Of a DNA stretch of 64,000 bases, positions 9,893 through 22,115 are shown in pieces (the stretch's first letter is position 1; every line of letters starts with the position of its first letter). Both the position numbers and the translations under genes were made by a program. The notes below the pieces were generated by a model. The model made no database searches. It saw only the letters and a program-made list of their open reading frames with translations, and was not told where the DNA came from. Origin of the DNA: Salvator merianae (lineage: Eukaryota; Chordata; Lepidosauria; Squamata; Teiidae); NCBI GenBank assembly GCA_003586115.2, contig QVOM02000102.1:987405-1051404 (forward strand). The letters run 5' to 3'.

Positions 9893-11934
9893 TTCATTGT
9901 CTAAAGAAGTCTATAATGCAGAAGTGTTTTGTGGTAGTTATGTCAACAAGTTAGATGACTGCACACTATTCAGAACTGATAAGACTGCACAGGTATTCAC
10001 AGATTGTGGATGTATCCTTAACTCCAGCTAGTGTACAATACACTAGTCTATCCTTTTTTCCCTCTTTAAAACCGATAGAGATTGGAGGGTGGTTTTTTTG
10101 CTTATTTACCAGGGAAAAGAATTGGGGCACAAATGTGTATTTCTGTCTAGTTTCTCCTGTGAAAAATATATCAGATGTTGTCCTTTCTGTGTGCTTGGGA
10201 GACTGGTATTGCTGCTGTGATCAACACAGCCTATATCATTAAATGTGGCATAAAAGCCACAAACAAGCTCATGTATTACTGAATTCTTGATGAAACACTA
10301 ATAAGTCTATAAATTTCTGTTTAAATGTCAAGAATTCAGCATTTAATTATACTGAGAGAGTGAAAAGCATATTGTAGTCATTTTCATCATGACTCATAAT
10401 TAATTAATATAATTGAGAAGGAAGTAGCCTTAGTTTGAATAAAAACAAAGGAACAGTTGAATAAATTATGAAGTTCAGTTCTGACATTTTGTTGGCATCA
10501 TGGCTCCAGATTTTTCTCTGTTGCTAATGTGCCTCTGACTGAAGACCGAGATGAAGTTCGCTATACTTAGCTCAAAGTTAAACCACAGTCCAGAGAGCTG
10601 TAACTCGGACACTCCCAGGCACCTTCTTGACCTTGAGACCTACTGTTTCTAATGCTATTCTGCCTTCCCAACAATGTCAGTTGTATGCTAGGAAAAGGAA
10701 TATTCTACAGGCAAATGGATTACCCCATTAATATAGTAGAAATTATCCCGCAAAGTATGTTCAAGGGTGTGTCCCCATTTTGCTGACATGAGGCCCTTGT
10801 GTCAGTTTTTGTTCATAATGAGCTTGACAGCTTCACGACCATTGCTAAGGCCATGCTGCTCAAGTCACAGGGCCTGTGCAGAGAGGGGCCCCTCTCCCTC
10901 CTTGCGCAAGTGCAGCAGGCCCACAGACGTACACTGTGCATTTTGCAACAGCAGAAGTCCTGTTTAAGATGCAAGAAACAACCTCTTGAGTCTCTTGTAC
11001 ACTGAAGTTTTTACCCTAGAGGGACACTGAAGTCCCGACAAGCTCTCTCCCTCTTCTTTAATGTGGGCTTCTGTGGAAACACAACAACTTCAGTGCCCCC
11101 CCCAGGTGGTAAGGAGACACAACCTAAGAAGCCATTAACAAGCCACATGAATGTGATGGAAATTGGGTACAGCCAGATACCACTATGTATGATGTGTGCC
11201 TGCACAAGAAAACAGTGCCTTGACTGGGGGGGTGGACCTAGAAGGACAAACCATTGCTTAAGATTGACTGGCGAACTAGTATTAGAAGTTGTATTTTTTT
11301 AACGAGGGTGCTTAATCAACAGTTTGTGCTTTGATTTGATGTAAAACTGTACTGGCAAACTGTGTTTAAGGCTCTAGGAGCAAGAACTGTTGGCCTGAAC
11401 TTTCTCAACTGGCTGCATATCCAGATCTTATGAGACTTGGAACTGATCCTCCAGCATAACAAGACTTTCTTTTCTGTCCATTTGCATTTTCTCTTCTTGA
11501 GGCTGGCCATGTCATCTTGTATATTATTACTTTGATTTACTGTAGGTGTCATAAGTAATTCTGCTGATACTTCTCAGTTTGCAGTTAACAAAGAGGGAGC
11601 CATTTCCCGATCTGTTCTGGCATAAAGAATACGTTTGGCAGCAATATTTTCCTATATGACACTGCCCTAAAAATTATATTACAGTATATTATGGAACTGG
11701 GCGTTGGGAGAAGGGAAAGAAAGCTGGAAAAAGACTTAGCACATTCATAGTTGTGCTTGACCAAGTAGCTTGAACCCATTACTGAATTTAATGAGTGTGC
11801 AACAATTCCTTTATCCCTACCCCATATGTTCTTGCTGCAGCCAGGACATCTATTTGCAGTATGGCTGAAACTGCTTTATAGCTCATGAAATCTGAGGATC
11901 GTATACATACTAGCATCTACCTGCCTGCAGCAGC
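9893..11934. other. No recognised feature
   Basis: No LINE, SINE or inverted-repeat element was recognised over 2 kb. Segment 10,850-10,940 is GC-rich relative to its surroundings and is open in two overlapping frames, without any recognisable protein. Confidence 0.45.
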
Positions 11935-12060
11935 ATCAAGTTCCATATTTATTTTCAATGCAGTTCCTGTATCACCCTTCCACCACAGTTCTAGAGGTTA
12001 ACAAAACAGATTAAGCACATAAAATCTACAAAATCCATAAAAATCCTGTTAGTTTTCACC
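11935..12060 (-). repeat. Possible LINE 3' end, antisense
   Basis: ATTTATTTTCAATGCAG, then 'ctgtatcacccttccacc' and GGTTAACAAAACAG resembles a reversed LINE terminus of the L2 or CR1 kind. The match is weak and short. Confidence 0.3.
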
Positions 12061-12359
12061 AGGTGCTGAACAGGGCTCCTTGTGTTACATTTGTGGTGCC
12101 CTCTACAGATTATGAAAATTGCAGTGCAAAACAGAAATAAACATATTCGCATTTGCAAAGACTGGTTTTGTTGCAGAAAGGACAGATTATGGTATTAAAC
12201 ATTTGCTATCCGCCTCTCTTCCTTGCTCCCTGCACCTTCTGGAACTTATTTAGTTCTACATGCAAACTCTTGAAGTATGCAAAGATATGTATGATATGGC
12301 CCATATTGTATGCTCTGCTTATATCAATCAAATTGGTGTGACATGTATTAGGTGTATTA

Positions 12360-12520
12360 GAAATTATTGTTGTTTTTAGTATTATATTTTACTTGTACCA
12401 TGCTATTTTACATTCTTTTGTTCTTCAGCCCTGTTTTAATTTCATTTTATTTGTAAGAAATTAATATGAAGTTCTGACTAATCAATTAATAATTAAGCTA
12501 AACTAAACTAAACTAAAAAG
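12360..12520 (+). repeat. AT-rich tail with CTAAA pentamers
   Basis: A T-rich stretch ends in imperfect tandem CTAAA units at 12,498-12,516. It looks like the 3' tail of a non-LTR retrotransposon on the plus strand, but no coding part upstream could be identified. Confidence 0.3.
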
Positions 12521-13311
12521 TAAGGATATTCTCTATTGGACTTCCCCCTGTTTTTCATGGGTTCAAGGTGATATCCTGCATGTGTATAGTCTGTATAAGG
12601 GTATAAACAAAGCACAAAGAAGCCTGTGCAAATAAGACTTAAACAGGGACTTATAGGGACTGGGTTAGCATATGTGTTTTCTTTCTCTTAATCGTATAGC
12701 TTACAAATATTGGTATGGAACTGTTAGATCCTCAGAGGTTGGTTACTAGCAAAAGCCTTGTAATCTGGCATCTTTGCCAGTATCAGGGCCATACATGTCC
12801 CTATCATGTTCTGTCACGCTCTTAAGTATTTTTCCATGTTCTGAATATTTCGTTATTTATTCTTTTATGTCTCTTATGAAACCATTAAGTAAGGGTGCAG
12901 GTTATGCCGTGCACTAAGATCCTATGCTAAGTCCACATGGTTGCCATATGTTGCATTAGTGTGCTTTGGGGTGAATAGTATTTCCTTAGTAATGATTATT
13001 AGTTTTGGATTTCATGCTATTAGTGTTGTAGCTGCTATGTGTGACTGTTACATCATTGCCATTATGCACATATACATAGAGGTTTCAGTATATTCAGATC
13101 TTATAAAATACTATAATTATGATCTTATTTGACTCAAGTATTAACAAGTGTATTGAGCTTTTGTGTAAGCAAGAATGCAGTTAATTCATTTTAGGTTTTT
13201 CAGAAGATTCTTGTTGAAGATTGGTGTGGATGGGAGGGAATGGTATGGAGTAGTGATACCATTCTCATGGGAAGGAACTTATAACATCTAGGAAGATTCT
13301 TAGACTACTTC
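12521..13311. other. No recognised feature
   Basis: Nothing beyond AT-rich sequence was recognised. Confidence 0.5.
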
Positions 13312-13700
13312 CAGACAGCAAGAGGAAAATGTGGAATCTTGTTTGAATCCCACAATTGTCTCTCATTGTCCCTGCCAGACCGCAGGGAAACATCACAGGG
13401 CACTTGCCTATCTGAGCACTTGCTCCCGCAATGGTGGAACCACTACTTCCAAATATTTTAATAACATGAAGTACCTGGAAGTGTGCAGTCGCAGCAGCTA
13501 TTTTCAGCCTAGTTTTGGTTCCATGCGTAGGGGCTATTTTCTTCAAAGCCCACGGCAAAATCAAGCATCCAGATGGATAAGTAGTATCGCTATTCCAGGA
13601 AAATCTGAGTTGAGAGTTGATTTTCCCGGAACAGCGATACCACATGATTTCACCTCTTTATCTCATGACTTTGTTGGGATTGCCATGAAGACATGTAACA
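13312..13700 (+). mobile_element. MITE-B copy, right end degraded
   Basis: It opens with ACTTCCAGACAGCAAGAGG, a variant of the MITE-B end CTGCCTCCAGATGGCAAGAGG. It contains the family's internal hairpin at 13,584-13,605 and 13,619-13,640, whose 22 bp arms match at 20 positions around a 13 bp loop. The right terminus is not recognisable, so the end coordinate is approximate. The overlapping open frames of about 125 codons on both strands are accidental products of this element. Confidence 0.5.
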
Positions 13701-13795
13701 TAGTCTTCAGATAATCTTACATTTTAGGCCCTCTGTGGATCGGGCCTCAGTCCTGCCTGTCATTGGGAGGACCAAAAGAGTTACTCGATATTATT

Positions 13796-13936
13796 GTCCA
13801 GATGTCTCTTACTTATTCCACTATATTTGGATATTCCGGAATAAACCAGAATATTCATGGGTTTTCCAGAATATTCATGCTTTATCCTGGAATATCCAAA
13901 TATAGCAGAATAAGTTAACAGCGACTAGATTCAGCT
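13796..13936. mobile_element. MITE-D, palindromic element
   Basis: The left half (gtccagatgtctcttactta, then TTCCACTATATTTGGATATTCC) is matched by the reversed right half (CTTATTCTGCTATATTTGGATA and TTCCAGGATAAAGC). The element is therefore essentially one long hairpin. The same palindrome occurs at 50,708-50,844 and as a half copy at 31,578-31,631. No coding sequence. Target duplications were not identified. Confidence 0.7.
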
Positions 13937-16269
13937 CAAGTTCAGATAAAGGCTCATGACAGCTTGAGTATTCTTCTCTTCTATACTTTCATAGCTAAAG
14001 GTAAGTTATGGTGTATTGCTACCTTATATTTGGAGACATTTAACCTGATCCCTTCAGGCTAAACAATTGCTAAGCTTATTAAAGATATTTCTGGTAAAAT
14101 TCTGTTTTTATTTGCTCTTCAAGCCTCATTCATGTGTAACTTTGGTAGCAAGCAAGAGTTTGTATCCATCTTTGGCATTTTAAAGTGGATGAAAAAGACT
14201 TAAAAGAAATAATCTTTTTATTTCACTAGATAATATTCTTAATAATAACAAGTCCGGTGGTATAACTACATGAGTACCAGCATAAGATACACTTGTAGCC
14301 ATCTAACCTTATTTGATTATAGTATCATACTAATATTATTCAGTTTTTTTAACAATGTCCGTTCTAGTGAACAATCTTTCTTGCATTCCGACATCTTCTG
14401 GATTATTTGTAGTTCTTTATTTCTCTCCTCTGTCAGAGTGAAACCAGGCTCTAGCTGAAAGCTATAGCTACTACTGTTTCCTACTTTAATTTACAAAAAT
14501 TGTTACTGCTCATGAATTTGTTTTGTAGCATTTGTACATTTTGGCAATGTGAAAGAAGTACAAGTGATAGTGAAAGGAATTAGTAATACTCAAATTTGTG
14601 GCAACTGTATTAGCTCGTTGCTTCTCTAGATGGTGTACACTTGGAGTAATGTCTTTCAAAAAACACTTTTGGTGCCCCACAAGCTTTTTATAACAGCTTT
14701 CATTTTTTAAAATGTTTTCCTTTCATAGCTTTGCATGAGAAACAATGCTTTAAAAAGAAATTGAGGCAGGATTTTTTAATCAAGCTTTCTAACCATGCTT
14801 TTATAATATTTTTGAAATCGGTCTTGCTTTACCAAGTGAATATGTCAGAAGGATAATCACTTCAATTTGTACAAAGTGTTAACGTTTGTACTACTAGAGT
14901 TTTTATTGGCTTTATCTCATTTATTTATTTCACTATAACAAAAACTCCTTTGGAAATTTTGTGCACTGTCTTCTAGGCCCTTTTGAGTAACCCAAGCGGG
15001 CATAATAGAACGTTTACTTCTGGTCATGAGGCTGCCTGCCCCTGAATACTAATTGGCATTTTGATTACTTTAATCTGGTAGTTGTGATATTTTATCCACA
15101 TGCAAACCATATTAGCAGATTAAATTATTTTAAGAAATGCATACAGTGTTTCTAACCCATGGTGTAAAGCTTTCTCTATATACTGCTTAAAAGCTGTCTA
15201 TATTGGTTAAATTTATACTGTGAAATAATGGTTCAAAAAGTCTAACATTCAGCTACAAATACGACATCCTATCACTCGTGATAAAGACTCCAGAAAGGCT
15301 TTATCTAAAGTTTTGGCTGCCATAAATCTAGAGAAACAGAGTGTAGTAGTTCATGTCTTATTTAGGTGCAGTTAAATAGTTAAAGCTATTGAAGTTTCCA
15401 TGCATACTTGCCATACATCCCTCTTTCTCTTTATGACTCACAGGACAGCTACATAAAAGCAAGGGAAAAAAAATCTGCCTTGCTAAAATCTTTAGGCCCA
15501 CCAGAGTGACTAAGTCTACGGAAAAATTGTCTTTGTTTAACAACAAATCTGTGTAAAGTGTTTTTAGGTCAATTCCCTCAGAGGTTTGTGGATGTGTCTT
15601 TATCTTTCATCACTTCCACCCCTGCTGCACCTTTGGGCTTTCCATGCATATTCTAACCTCACAATGTATAGCCTTTTGTTTCTGATATGTCTAGAATTCT
15701 CTTCTTAAAAGATTTGCTTCCAGTGATTGGAAACAGGTAGACCAATAAGTCTCAGTGAATTCAGTTGTAAACTAGCAGAGTTCGGTAGAACTGTAGGTGT
15801 AGATCCAGCTCCAGTCACAGGTGGTGCTAACAGGGCAGGGGAAGGAGCTAAGGTTCCAGTTGCTGCTTCACCTGTTTCCCACACTTACCAAGGTTGGATG
15901 GATCACTCTTGGAGGAAAGGGCTTATAGCCTCTTGTCTGTCTCGCACACCCCTACACAATGACTTTGATTTTTCAACCATTAAGATTTCATCTTTTGTAG
16001 AATTTATAGAGAAACTTTTTAAATGGGCTCCTTTTTAATGAAATCATTAGAATTCGGAGAAATACTCTAGATTCTAGTTTCGAAAAAAATAATGTAGGTT
16101 ATAGAGAGCTATGCAAAATTATAGTGTCTCTGATAATGCTAATATGCTAGTGTTAATTAAAAAAAACCCCTGCAAATAGCACATAACTTTATCCAGATCT
16201 TTTGTTCTTGCAATGCTCCTCTTCCAACCTGTTATGCTGCATTAAGACCTTTAAAAATACATTTTTCTT
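13937..16269. other. No recognised feature
   Basis: Largely AT-rich sequence. A 103-codon open frame at 15,727-16,038 has no recognisable similarity and no supporting signals, so it is not called as a gene. Confidence 0.45.
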
Positions 16270-16385
16270 AGTGGTGTTGTATTCATTGTTTGTTTGGATA
16301 TGAGTTGTTTTGTTTGATTTTTTTAATCTTCTTACCCGCCCTGGGTTTATGTGGGAAAAGATGCACTATAAATATGAAATACACT
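16270..16385 (+). repeat. LINE 3' end (L2 or CR1 type)
   Basis: 'aatcttcttacccgccctgg' followed by GTTTATGTGGGAAAAG, ATGCACTATAAATATG and an AAATACACTACA end is a degraded sense-strand LINE terminus of the acccgccctggg class. It is about 115 bp with no coding part. Confidence 0.5.
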
Positions 16386-17611
16386 ACATGAGAAATAAGA
16401 TACTATCCCACAGAGCAAGAGTTATTCATAGTTTGGGGGGAGTTGTAACTAAAATTGTACATATCCATGGGAATATGTAAGGATGCAGTGTTCTCATTAG
16501 AACACAAATCTAGTGGTTCTGTACTTAAAAGCTGGGTCATTTATTCATCTACTCATTCATCTCTCTGTCTCTTATTCACAAGTAAGTCTAACTAGTCTCA
16601 GAGAACATCCCTCTTATTCTCCTATTCATTTAAAATCTTTTCATACGTCTTGTTAAGTAAAAGTGCCCTAAAATAGCCGTGTCTTGTTAGGTGGCCTTCA
16701 TTTAGATGAATAGTTGAGGCGTCTAATGAACTGTAGGAATATTTTAGTGGTTGAAGAGTTCAGAAAGGACAAATTGGTGGACACATTGGTTCATTCTTGA
16801 TGTTAATCAACTTTTTCTATTTCCCTTTAATTAGGAACGTTTTCTTGGTCACTTGGAGAGATCTAACAAGTTAGAGAAACAGGTTCCAATGATCAAAACA
16901 TGATCTACTTATGCAGTCGACCACTCTTATGAATTCCTGGCGCTCTATAAAATCACGCTGGAAAACTTATATACCTATATTCTTTTTCCATTAACTAGAA
17001 AAATTAGCTATAGAATACAGAAGGCGGGTTAGATTCATAACAGCTCCTATTATACAATTAGCCTTCATAATAGAAAAACTTAATTGATATTCTGCAGTAT
17101 GAAAGAGTACTTTACAGTAGGTAAACAGTGCTGAAGAATATATCATATTTCACTAATTTAGCATAAGGCAGTTTCCCACTTGCCTCTTCCTCCAAATATG
17201 GGAAACTGGCCTGGCATTTTACTTTGATCAGTACATACATCAAGGAAAGAAATCAGCAGTTTGAGGCTTAGCCTATTCAAGATGCAGTGCCAGTTTCCAA
17301 AAAAGTGCTCCTTCCTCCTTGTTGAATCTCCCTTTTTCTTCTCCCATTGTGATTTAACTGCATAGATTTGCACAGTTTTACTTTTATGTGTGACATACCT
17401 TCTTTGTTGATTTATGAAGGGAACTTTCAAGCCAGCCTCGGTGAACTGGAGTGCTTGTTAAAAGAAAGGAGAGGATCTCTTTAGTTTAGCTGAACAGAGT
17501 CAGCCTTTTGGATGAATTGTCTATGAATAAAAATCCAGTAGGAGGGGCAAAGAAGAGAATATCAGAAGGAATGAAACTTTGTTTTCCAATATATAACTGT
17601 AGATAGAAATA
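16386..17611. other. No recognised feature
   Basis: No repeat or exon was recognised. Confidence 0.5.
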
Positions 17612-17711
17612 CTAAATAGCCTGTACACGCAGACAAAAGAACTGTGATTTTCTTGGCACTATATTTGGGAGGTCAAGCGTAATCGTGGCATTCCCAGTAT
17701 AGTCCCAGATT

Positions 17712-18598
17712 AGTCAAGTAACGCACTTTGGGGCAAAGAACCCCAATTGTGTCTATAAACTGATGATGACTGTGCTTTATGTGACAGACCAGGAAAGGGA
17801 TCTTGGCGTACTGGTAGATAAATCAATGAAATGCTCAGCAGCAGTGAAAAAAGCAAATTCAGTGCTAGGGGTAATTCAGATGGGAATAGAAAATAATGAT
17901 GTTGGCAAGCATCGTTGTGCCTCTTTATAAATCTATGGAGATGACACATTTGAAATATTGTGTACAATTCTGGTCACCACGTCTCAAAAGGGATATTGTG
18001 GAACTGGAAAAAGGGCAGAAAAGGGCAACCAGAATTATCAAGGCGCTGGAACACTTCCCTTACAAAATCAGGCTGCAATATCTAGGCCTCTTCAGCCTTG
18101 AAAGGCAGTGTTTAAGAGGGAGCCTGACTGAAGTATATAAAATGATGCATGGTGTGGAAAAGGTGAATAGAGAAAAATTATTTTCTCTTATGTGCAACAC
18201 TAGAACTAAGGGGCACTCTATGAAACTGATGGATAGGAGAGGTAGGACCAAGAAGGAGAAATATTTGTTTACCCAGAGAGGCATTAGTTTATCGAATTTA
18301 GTAGCAGAAGAGGTGGTGATAGCAACCAGCCTGGATTGTTTTAAGAAAGGTTTAGACAAATTTGTGAAGTCCAATGTATCAGTGGCTACTAAAACTGATG
18401 CCTAGGTACTGCCTCCGGACTGGAAAGACAGCAAGATGCCTCCAAAGGATATTTGCGGGGAGTCGAGAGCAGATGAAGATTCTGTCTTTGTCTCCACCTT
18501 GAGAGGGCCCAGAAGCAATTGGTGGGCCAGTATGTGAGACAGGATACTGGACTAGATGCAGTGTGGCTTGATCCAGCAGGGCACCTCTTCTGTTCTAA
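17712..18598 (+). mobile_element. CR1 LINE 3' end
   Basis: A 5'-truncated CR1 element of about 890 bp. It begins in the ORF2 region with 'cgcactttggggcaaagaa', runs through the C-terminal coding part, and ends with the typical 3' untranslated phrase CTGGACTAGATGCAGTGTGG, CTTGATCCAGCAGGGC and TTCTGTTCTAACC near 18,598. CR1 copies in birds and reptiles are usually truncated like this. It interrupts a MITE-B copy. Confidence 0.85.
17896..18405 (+). pseudogene. CR1 ORF2 C-terminal fragment
   Basis: A 169-codon open remnant of the CR1 reverse-transcriptase polyprotein C-terminus. Conserved CR1 blocks are visible in order: LYKSMEMTHLKYCVQFWSP (residues 9-27), LEKGQKRATRIIKAL (37-51), RLQYLGLFSLERQCLRGSL (58-76), EVYKMMHGVEKVNREKLF (79-96), KGHSMKL (105-111) and LDCFKKGLDKF (145-155). 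The polymerase active-site region lies upstream and is missing, so the fragment cannot act as an enzyme. The upstream coding part (17,712-17,895) contains stops. Confidence 0.85.
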
Positions 18599-18904
18599 CC
18601 CATCATATCATTATTACAGGAAATCCAGCAGCGATGCTGTTTTTCCTAAAATAGCGATCTTACCTCTATGTGCTGGGAGCTTTCAAAATCACTTTGCTTA
18701 GTGTTACCAGAAGCCTGCCAAGCACGCAAATTGTAACAAAAGGAAGTGGGTGGGCATTTAGCCCACTTCTGGTTACGCAAAGCAATGTTATTTCAAGGGC
18801 TGCCAGCAGACAAAGATTAGTCTGTGATTGCTTCTTCCGTCTGGTGAGACAATCAGGGGATCTTCATTAGATCCCACATTGCCTCTTGCCATCTGGAGGC
18901 ATCC

Positions 18905-19785
18905 AAAGTTACAGTGGGGCACATTCTGACCTTTTTTCCCTGTTTGAACCAAAGCTTGAACCTGTGTGGTAATTGTGAGATAAAGGTAATTGCAAAATAG
19001 AGAAACAGATCAAGGACGCAGCCAAGATTGGGATGGGAAGAATGGGTGGTTTTCCAACTTGGAAATGAATGAAGCATTTAACTGGAATGAAAGAATTTAA
19101 TATGGGTATTTATAGTATGTCAGAGATGGAACTGACTGATTGTAAGTCCAACCAGAGGAAAAAAAAAATGCTCCTTACTTCATCTGAGCAGGATTATACA
19201 TTATAATAAATGTATATAAATAAATAATGTAAGTTTTGCTTTGAAAAGGGGAAGCTGGAAAAACCATGCTGACGTCATAGTAGTAGGAACACTGTGTTTG
19301 AACTCTCTCCATTCTGTCAAATCAGGTTTTAATCTGTTATGCCCCTTGCCTGGATTGTCACAGTGAAATACACCTCTGCAATTACTGTGCCCTCTTTCCC
19401 GCATCACCCTGTCTATTCCAGTTTACTGGCCAGGTTTGTGTCTGATACTTTAGGAGTTGTGGCTCAGTTCTGACAAAAGGAAAGTACGTGGGATCACCAG
19501 CCTACCACCTTTTGAAGATGAGGGACTTAATTAAAATGAAGTTTAAAGGGAGAGTCAACGGTCTTTATAAGATGCTCAGAGGTCATTGTAAAGCACAGAG
19601 AAGAAAAGCTCGGATCAAAAATTGTATCATAGATATAAATGAGCATTATGAAATAAGTGAGATCCCTCTTAAAATGCGGTCATAACAAAATGAGGAAAAA
19701 GTCAAGAAACACAAAAATGAAAACTAGAAAATATAATTCTGTTTAGAAGCAAGAAACTGTCAGGAATCCAGCATCCACTAAGGGC
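18905..19785. other. No recognised feature
   Basis: Nothing recognised apart from short A runs near 19,158. Confidence 0.5.
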
Positions 19786-19860
19786 CTTTCTGCAATTACC
19801 GTTAGTCCGGACCTAGAAGAGAACTATCCATTCTGCATGCAAGTGCAGTTTAAGGTAGGC
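19786..19860 (+). mobile_element. MITE-C-type terminal fragment
   Basis: AAGGGCCTTTCTGCAATTAC matches the GGGCCTTTCTGCACTTAC terminus of the 53.2 kb element. Similarity includes a later CTGCATGCAAGTG block shared with the 51.34 kb fragment. No matching right end was found before L2 sequence starts. Confidence 0.45.
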
Positions 19861-19869
19861 TCTGTCCCC

Positions 19870-20480
19870 TGCTGGTACAGTCCTTCTGTACAGCTTCCTT
19901 AAGGTTCCTTCAGCACAACTGTCCACCCTCAATGAAGCATTTATCATTCCCTGGATCCCTCCATCCATAACCTCTCAGTTAGGTTCTGTTAATCATGTTG
20001 GACAAGCTACAAGGATACAGGTGGTTGGCTGGACTCCTGCATGTTGCTTGTCGACTTACTCAGACTACAATACAATAATTGAAACTGATCCATAATAACT
20101 AGTCCAGAGGGTCCTGTGGTTGTCACCACTGAACTGCTTCCAACTATGGAGTCCAGTTCCATGCAAATCTAAGCAACTTCATCCTAGAAGAGCCTTGCAA
20201 ATGTATCACACAAGTCTCTGAAAGTGATATCAATAGATCCTTACAGCTAGATAACAATAGGCTCTTAACCATCTGGAAAAGCTCTGCTGGGTAGCCAGTT
20301 GAGGTTGCAACAGTGATAGAGAAGTATGCCTTCTTCATCACCACTACATGATAATGTGTTCTTACATCATGATTCACTCTCCACATTTGTCAGAGTAGGT
20401 TGCTTACTGAATCTGTCCTTCGTGCTACAGCTACCTTCTTGCCTTTCTGACTTGTTCTGTTGACCTCTTCTCTGGGCCGA
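19870..20480 (-). mobile_element. L2 LINE fragment, antisense
   Basis: The plus strand carries degraded copies of the same phrases found in the larger L2 at 45.1-45.6 kb: 'ccctcaatgaagcatttatca', ACTAGTCCAGAGGGTCC, 'aacttcatcctagaagagcct' with TGCAAATGTATCACACAA, 'gctctgctgggtagcc' and 'gccttcttcatcaccactaca'. They correspond to the linker between the endonuclease and reverse transcriptase of L2 read in reverse. Stops and indels destroy the frame. Confidence 0.6.
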
Positions 20481-21621
20481 ATAGCAGCATTCATGGCCAG
20501 AACAGCTCCTGGGCTTGGGATGCACTCTCTGGTCAGCTCCCAGCATCCAGTGGCAACTGTCACAGTGACAGTCGGATGAAGCATTGGACTAGAGCTGTAG
20601 GACTGACCAAACATGGTGTGCAGACTTTCAAACTTCCCTGATCTGCTTTCACAGGAGAAGCAGCAGCCACAGCTACTTAGCACCTTATTCCACACCTAGG
20701 GTGTCTCTCTACAGGGTGGTTTGCAGTACAGTCCAGCATTGGCAGATGGCTGCCCATACTGACTTGAGCTGAGTCTACCTAGGCTTGGTGAGATCTTTTG
20801 CTTTAAAAGCACCACACTCACCTGCTCTGGTGGCTGTGGGATCACAGCCATAGATAAAGTGCAAGTCCTTTATGTCTATAAGATAAGGAAATGGGCCCAG
20901 GCATGTTTGTCATGTTTTTATAACATATATCTATTTACTTACATGAAGTATAACCTATCAAATAGGAACTGTCATGTGAATCATTCTCATTCCTTTTTAT
21001 TGCTGTATTTGCCGTTTGCAAACTGTGACACATCTTTGCATTCCTTTATCCTTCACTGCTAAGTTGTTAATTCCTCCAAACATGTCATGATTACTTTGGA
21101 GCCATCCTGTTTTTAGAAAAGTATGAATCCCTCATCTGCTTCTGTCAGCATTTTGCTTTAGTAGGAAGACCAATTTCAGAATACGGTGTTGGTGATAAAA
21201 ACTTCCTCATTAGGCTGTTTCATTTCGTTGCTCCTAAAATGCTAACTTCACTGCCTGCAATACTAAGGGTACACACAGACTTAACACAGAACAAACAGGA
21301 ATTCTGACGCACAGTGTGCTTTGAAACAAAGCATGTGGCTAACGAAGGCTTCTAAAATAATTTATTTTGGAGTATTCATGATAGGATCAAGTATATGAAT
21401 CAGTTCCAAGGAGGAAGTTATATGTGCTTAATGGTTGCTAAAATCATCACACAGTTTGCTATTTAAATTTCTGGTGTTGGGACTCTGTAAATTCATCCAA
21501 AGAGACTCTAAAAGGAGTAGATCCATGGTGGAAGGTGCAGGAGCAACTGCTGAAGTACAAAAGCCTTGGACATATATCCGAGACTACGCAGTAGCAAGTT
21601 AAATGCTGTTCTGGGCACAAC

Positions 21622-21653
<32 letters not shown>

Positions 21654-22115
21654 AAATCGTAATTGGACTCTCATGTAGGGACCAAAACTGCATCTGGAGG
21701 TCAGGCACAGTTCTGGGACACTGGCAGTGTTTGAAGTCGTGCTTTCAGCCCTTGAGTCAATTTCTTGCCCTTCTGAATTTCCACCTGGAGCCAAAGAGTT
21801 ATTTCCATGGTTGAGGGTGGCTTCTACCAGGTTACTGGTAAGCCACTACCACCATGTGTGGAGGAAGCGTGTGGACCAAATGTGGGTGGGGTGGTTTGAA
21901 TGCCTCACATCTGGTTATGTGAATGCAGCTTTAGTGGTAAATATGTACTCCATAAACAATTGGAAACCATGGGAGATGAATTATTGTGTCATCTAAACCT
22001 CAATTAGCATTTAAGGAGTTTTAATCAAGCAGTTCACTATTAATATTTTGGGCTTTGTCATCTTACATCAGGTGAATTATTTTTAAAAACCTGTGTAACA
22101 ATTCATATTTCTCTA
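20481..22115. other. No gene; short AGC repeat
   Basis: No element was recognised apart from the AGC run at 21,625-21,652. Segment 20,481-20,690 may be the highly degraded 5' continuation of the adjacent L2. Confidence 0.4.
21625..21652. repeat. AGC trinucleotide repeat
   Basis: About nine uninterrupted AGC units. Overlapping frames read poly-Ala on one strand and poly-Ala or poly-Leu on the other, with no surrounding protein evidence. Confidence 0.85.

Larger units (their letters stand above)
17612..18904 (-). mobile_element. MITE-B copy split by a CR1 insertion
   Basis: Two separated pieces match the 28.0 kb copy read in reverse. The left piece (17,612-17,711) carries CTTGGCACTATATTTGGGA and GGCATTCCCAGTATAGT. 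The right piece (18,599-18,904) carries the internal hairpin (18,607-18,633 with 18,634-18,658), CCCACTTCCTTTTGTTAC in reverse, and the end GCCTCTTGCCATCTGGAGGC. Between them lies a CR1 3' end. Joined, the two pieces give about 400 bp, the length of the intact copy. Confidence 0.6.

Noticed and set aside
13265..13714. Overlapping open frames of about 126 codons on both strands.
   Set aside because: They lie on a MITE-B copy, and the inverted hairpin keeps both strands open.
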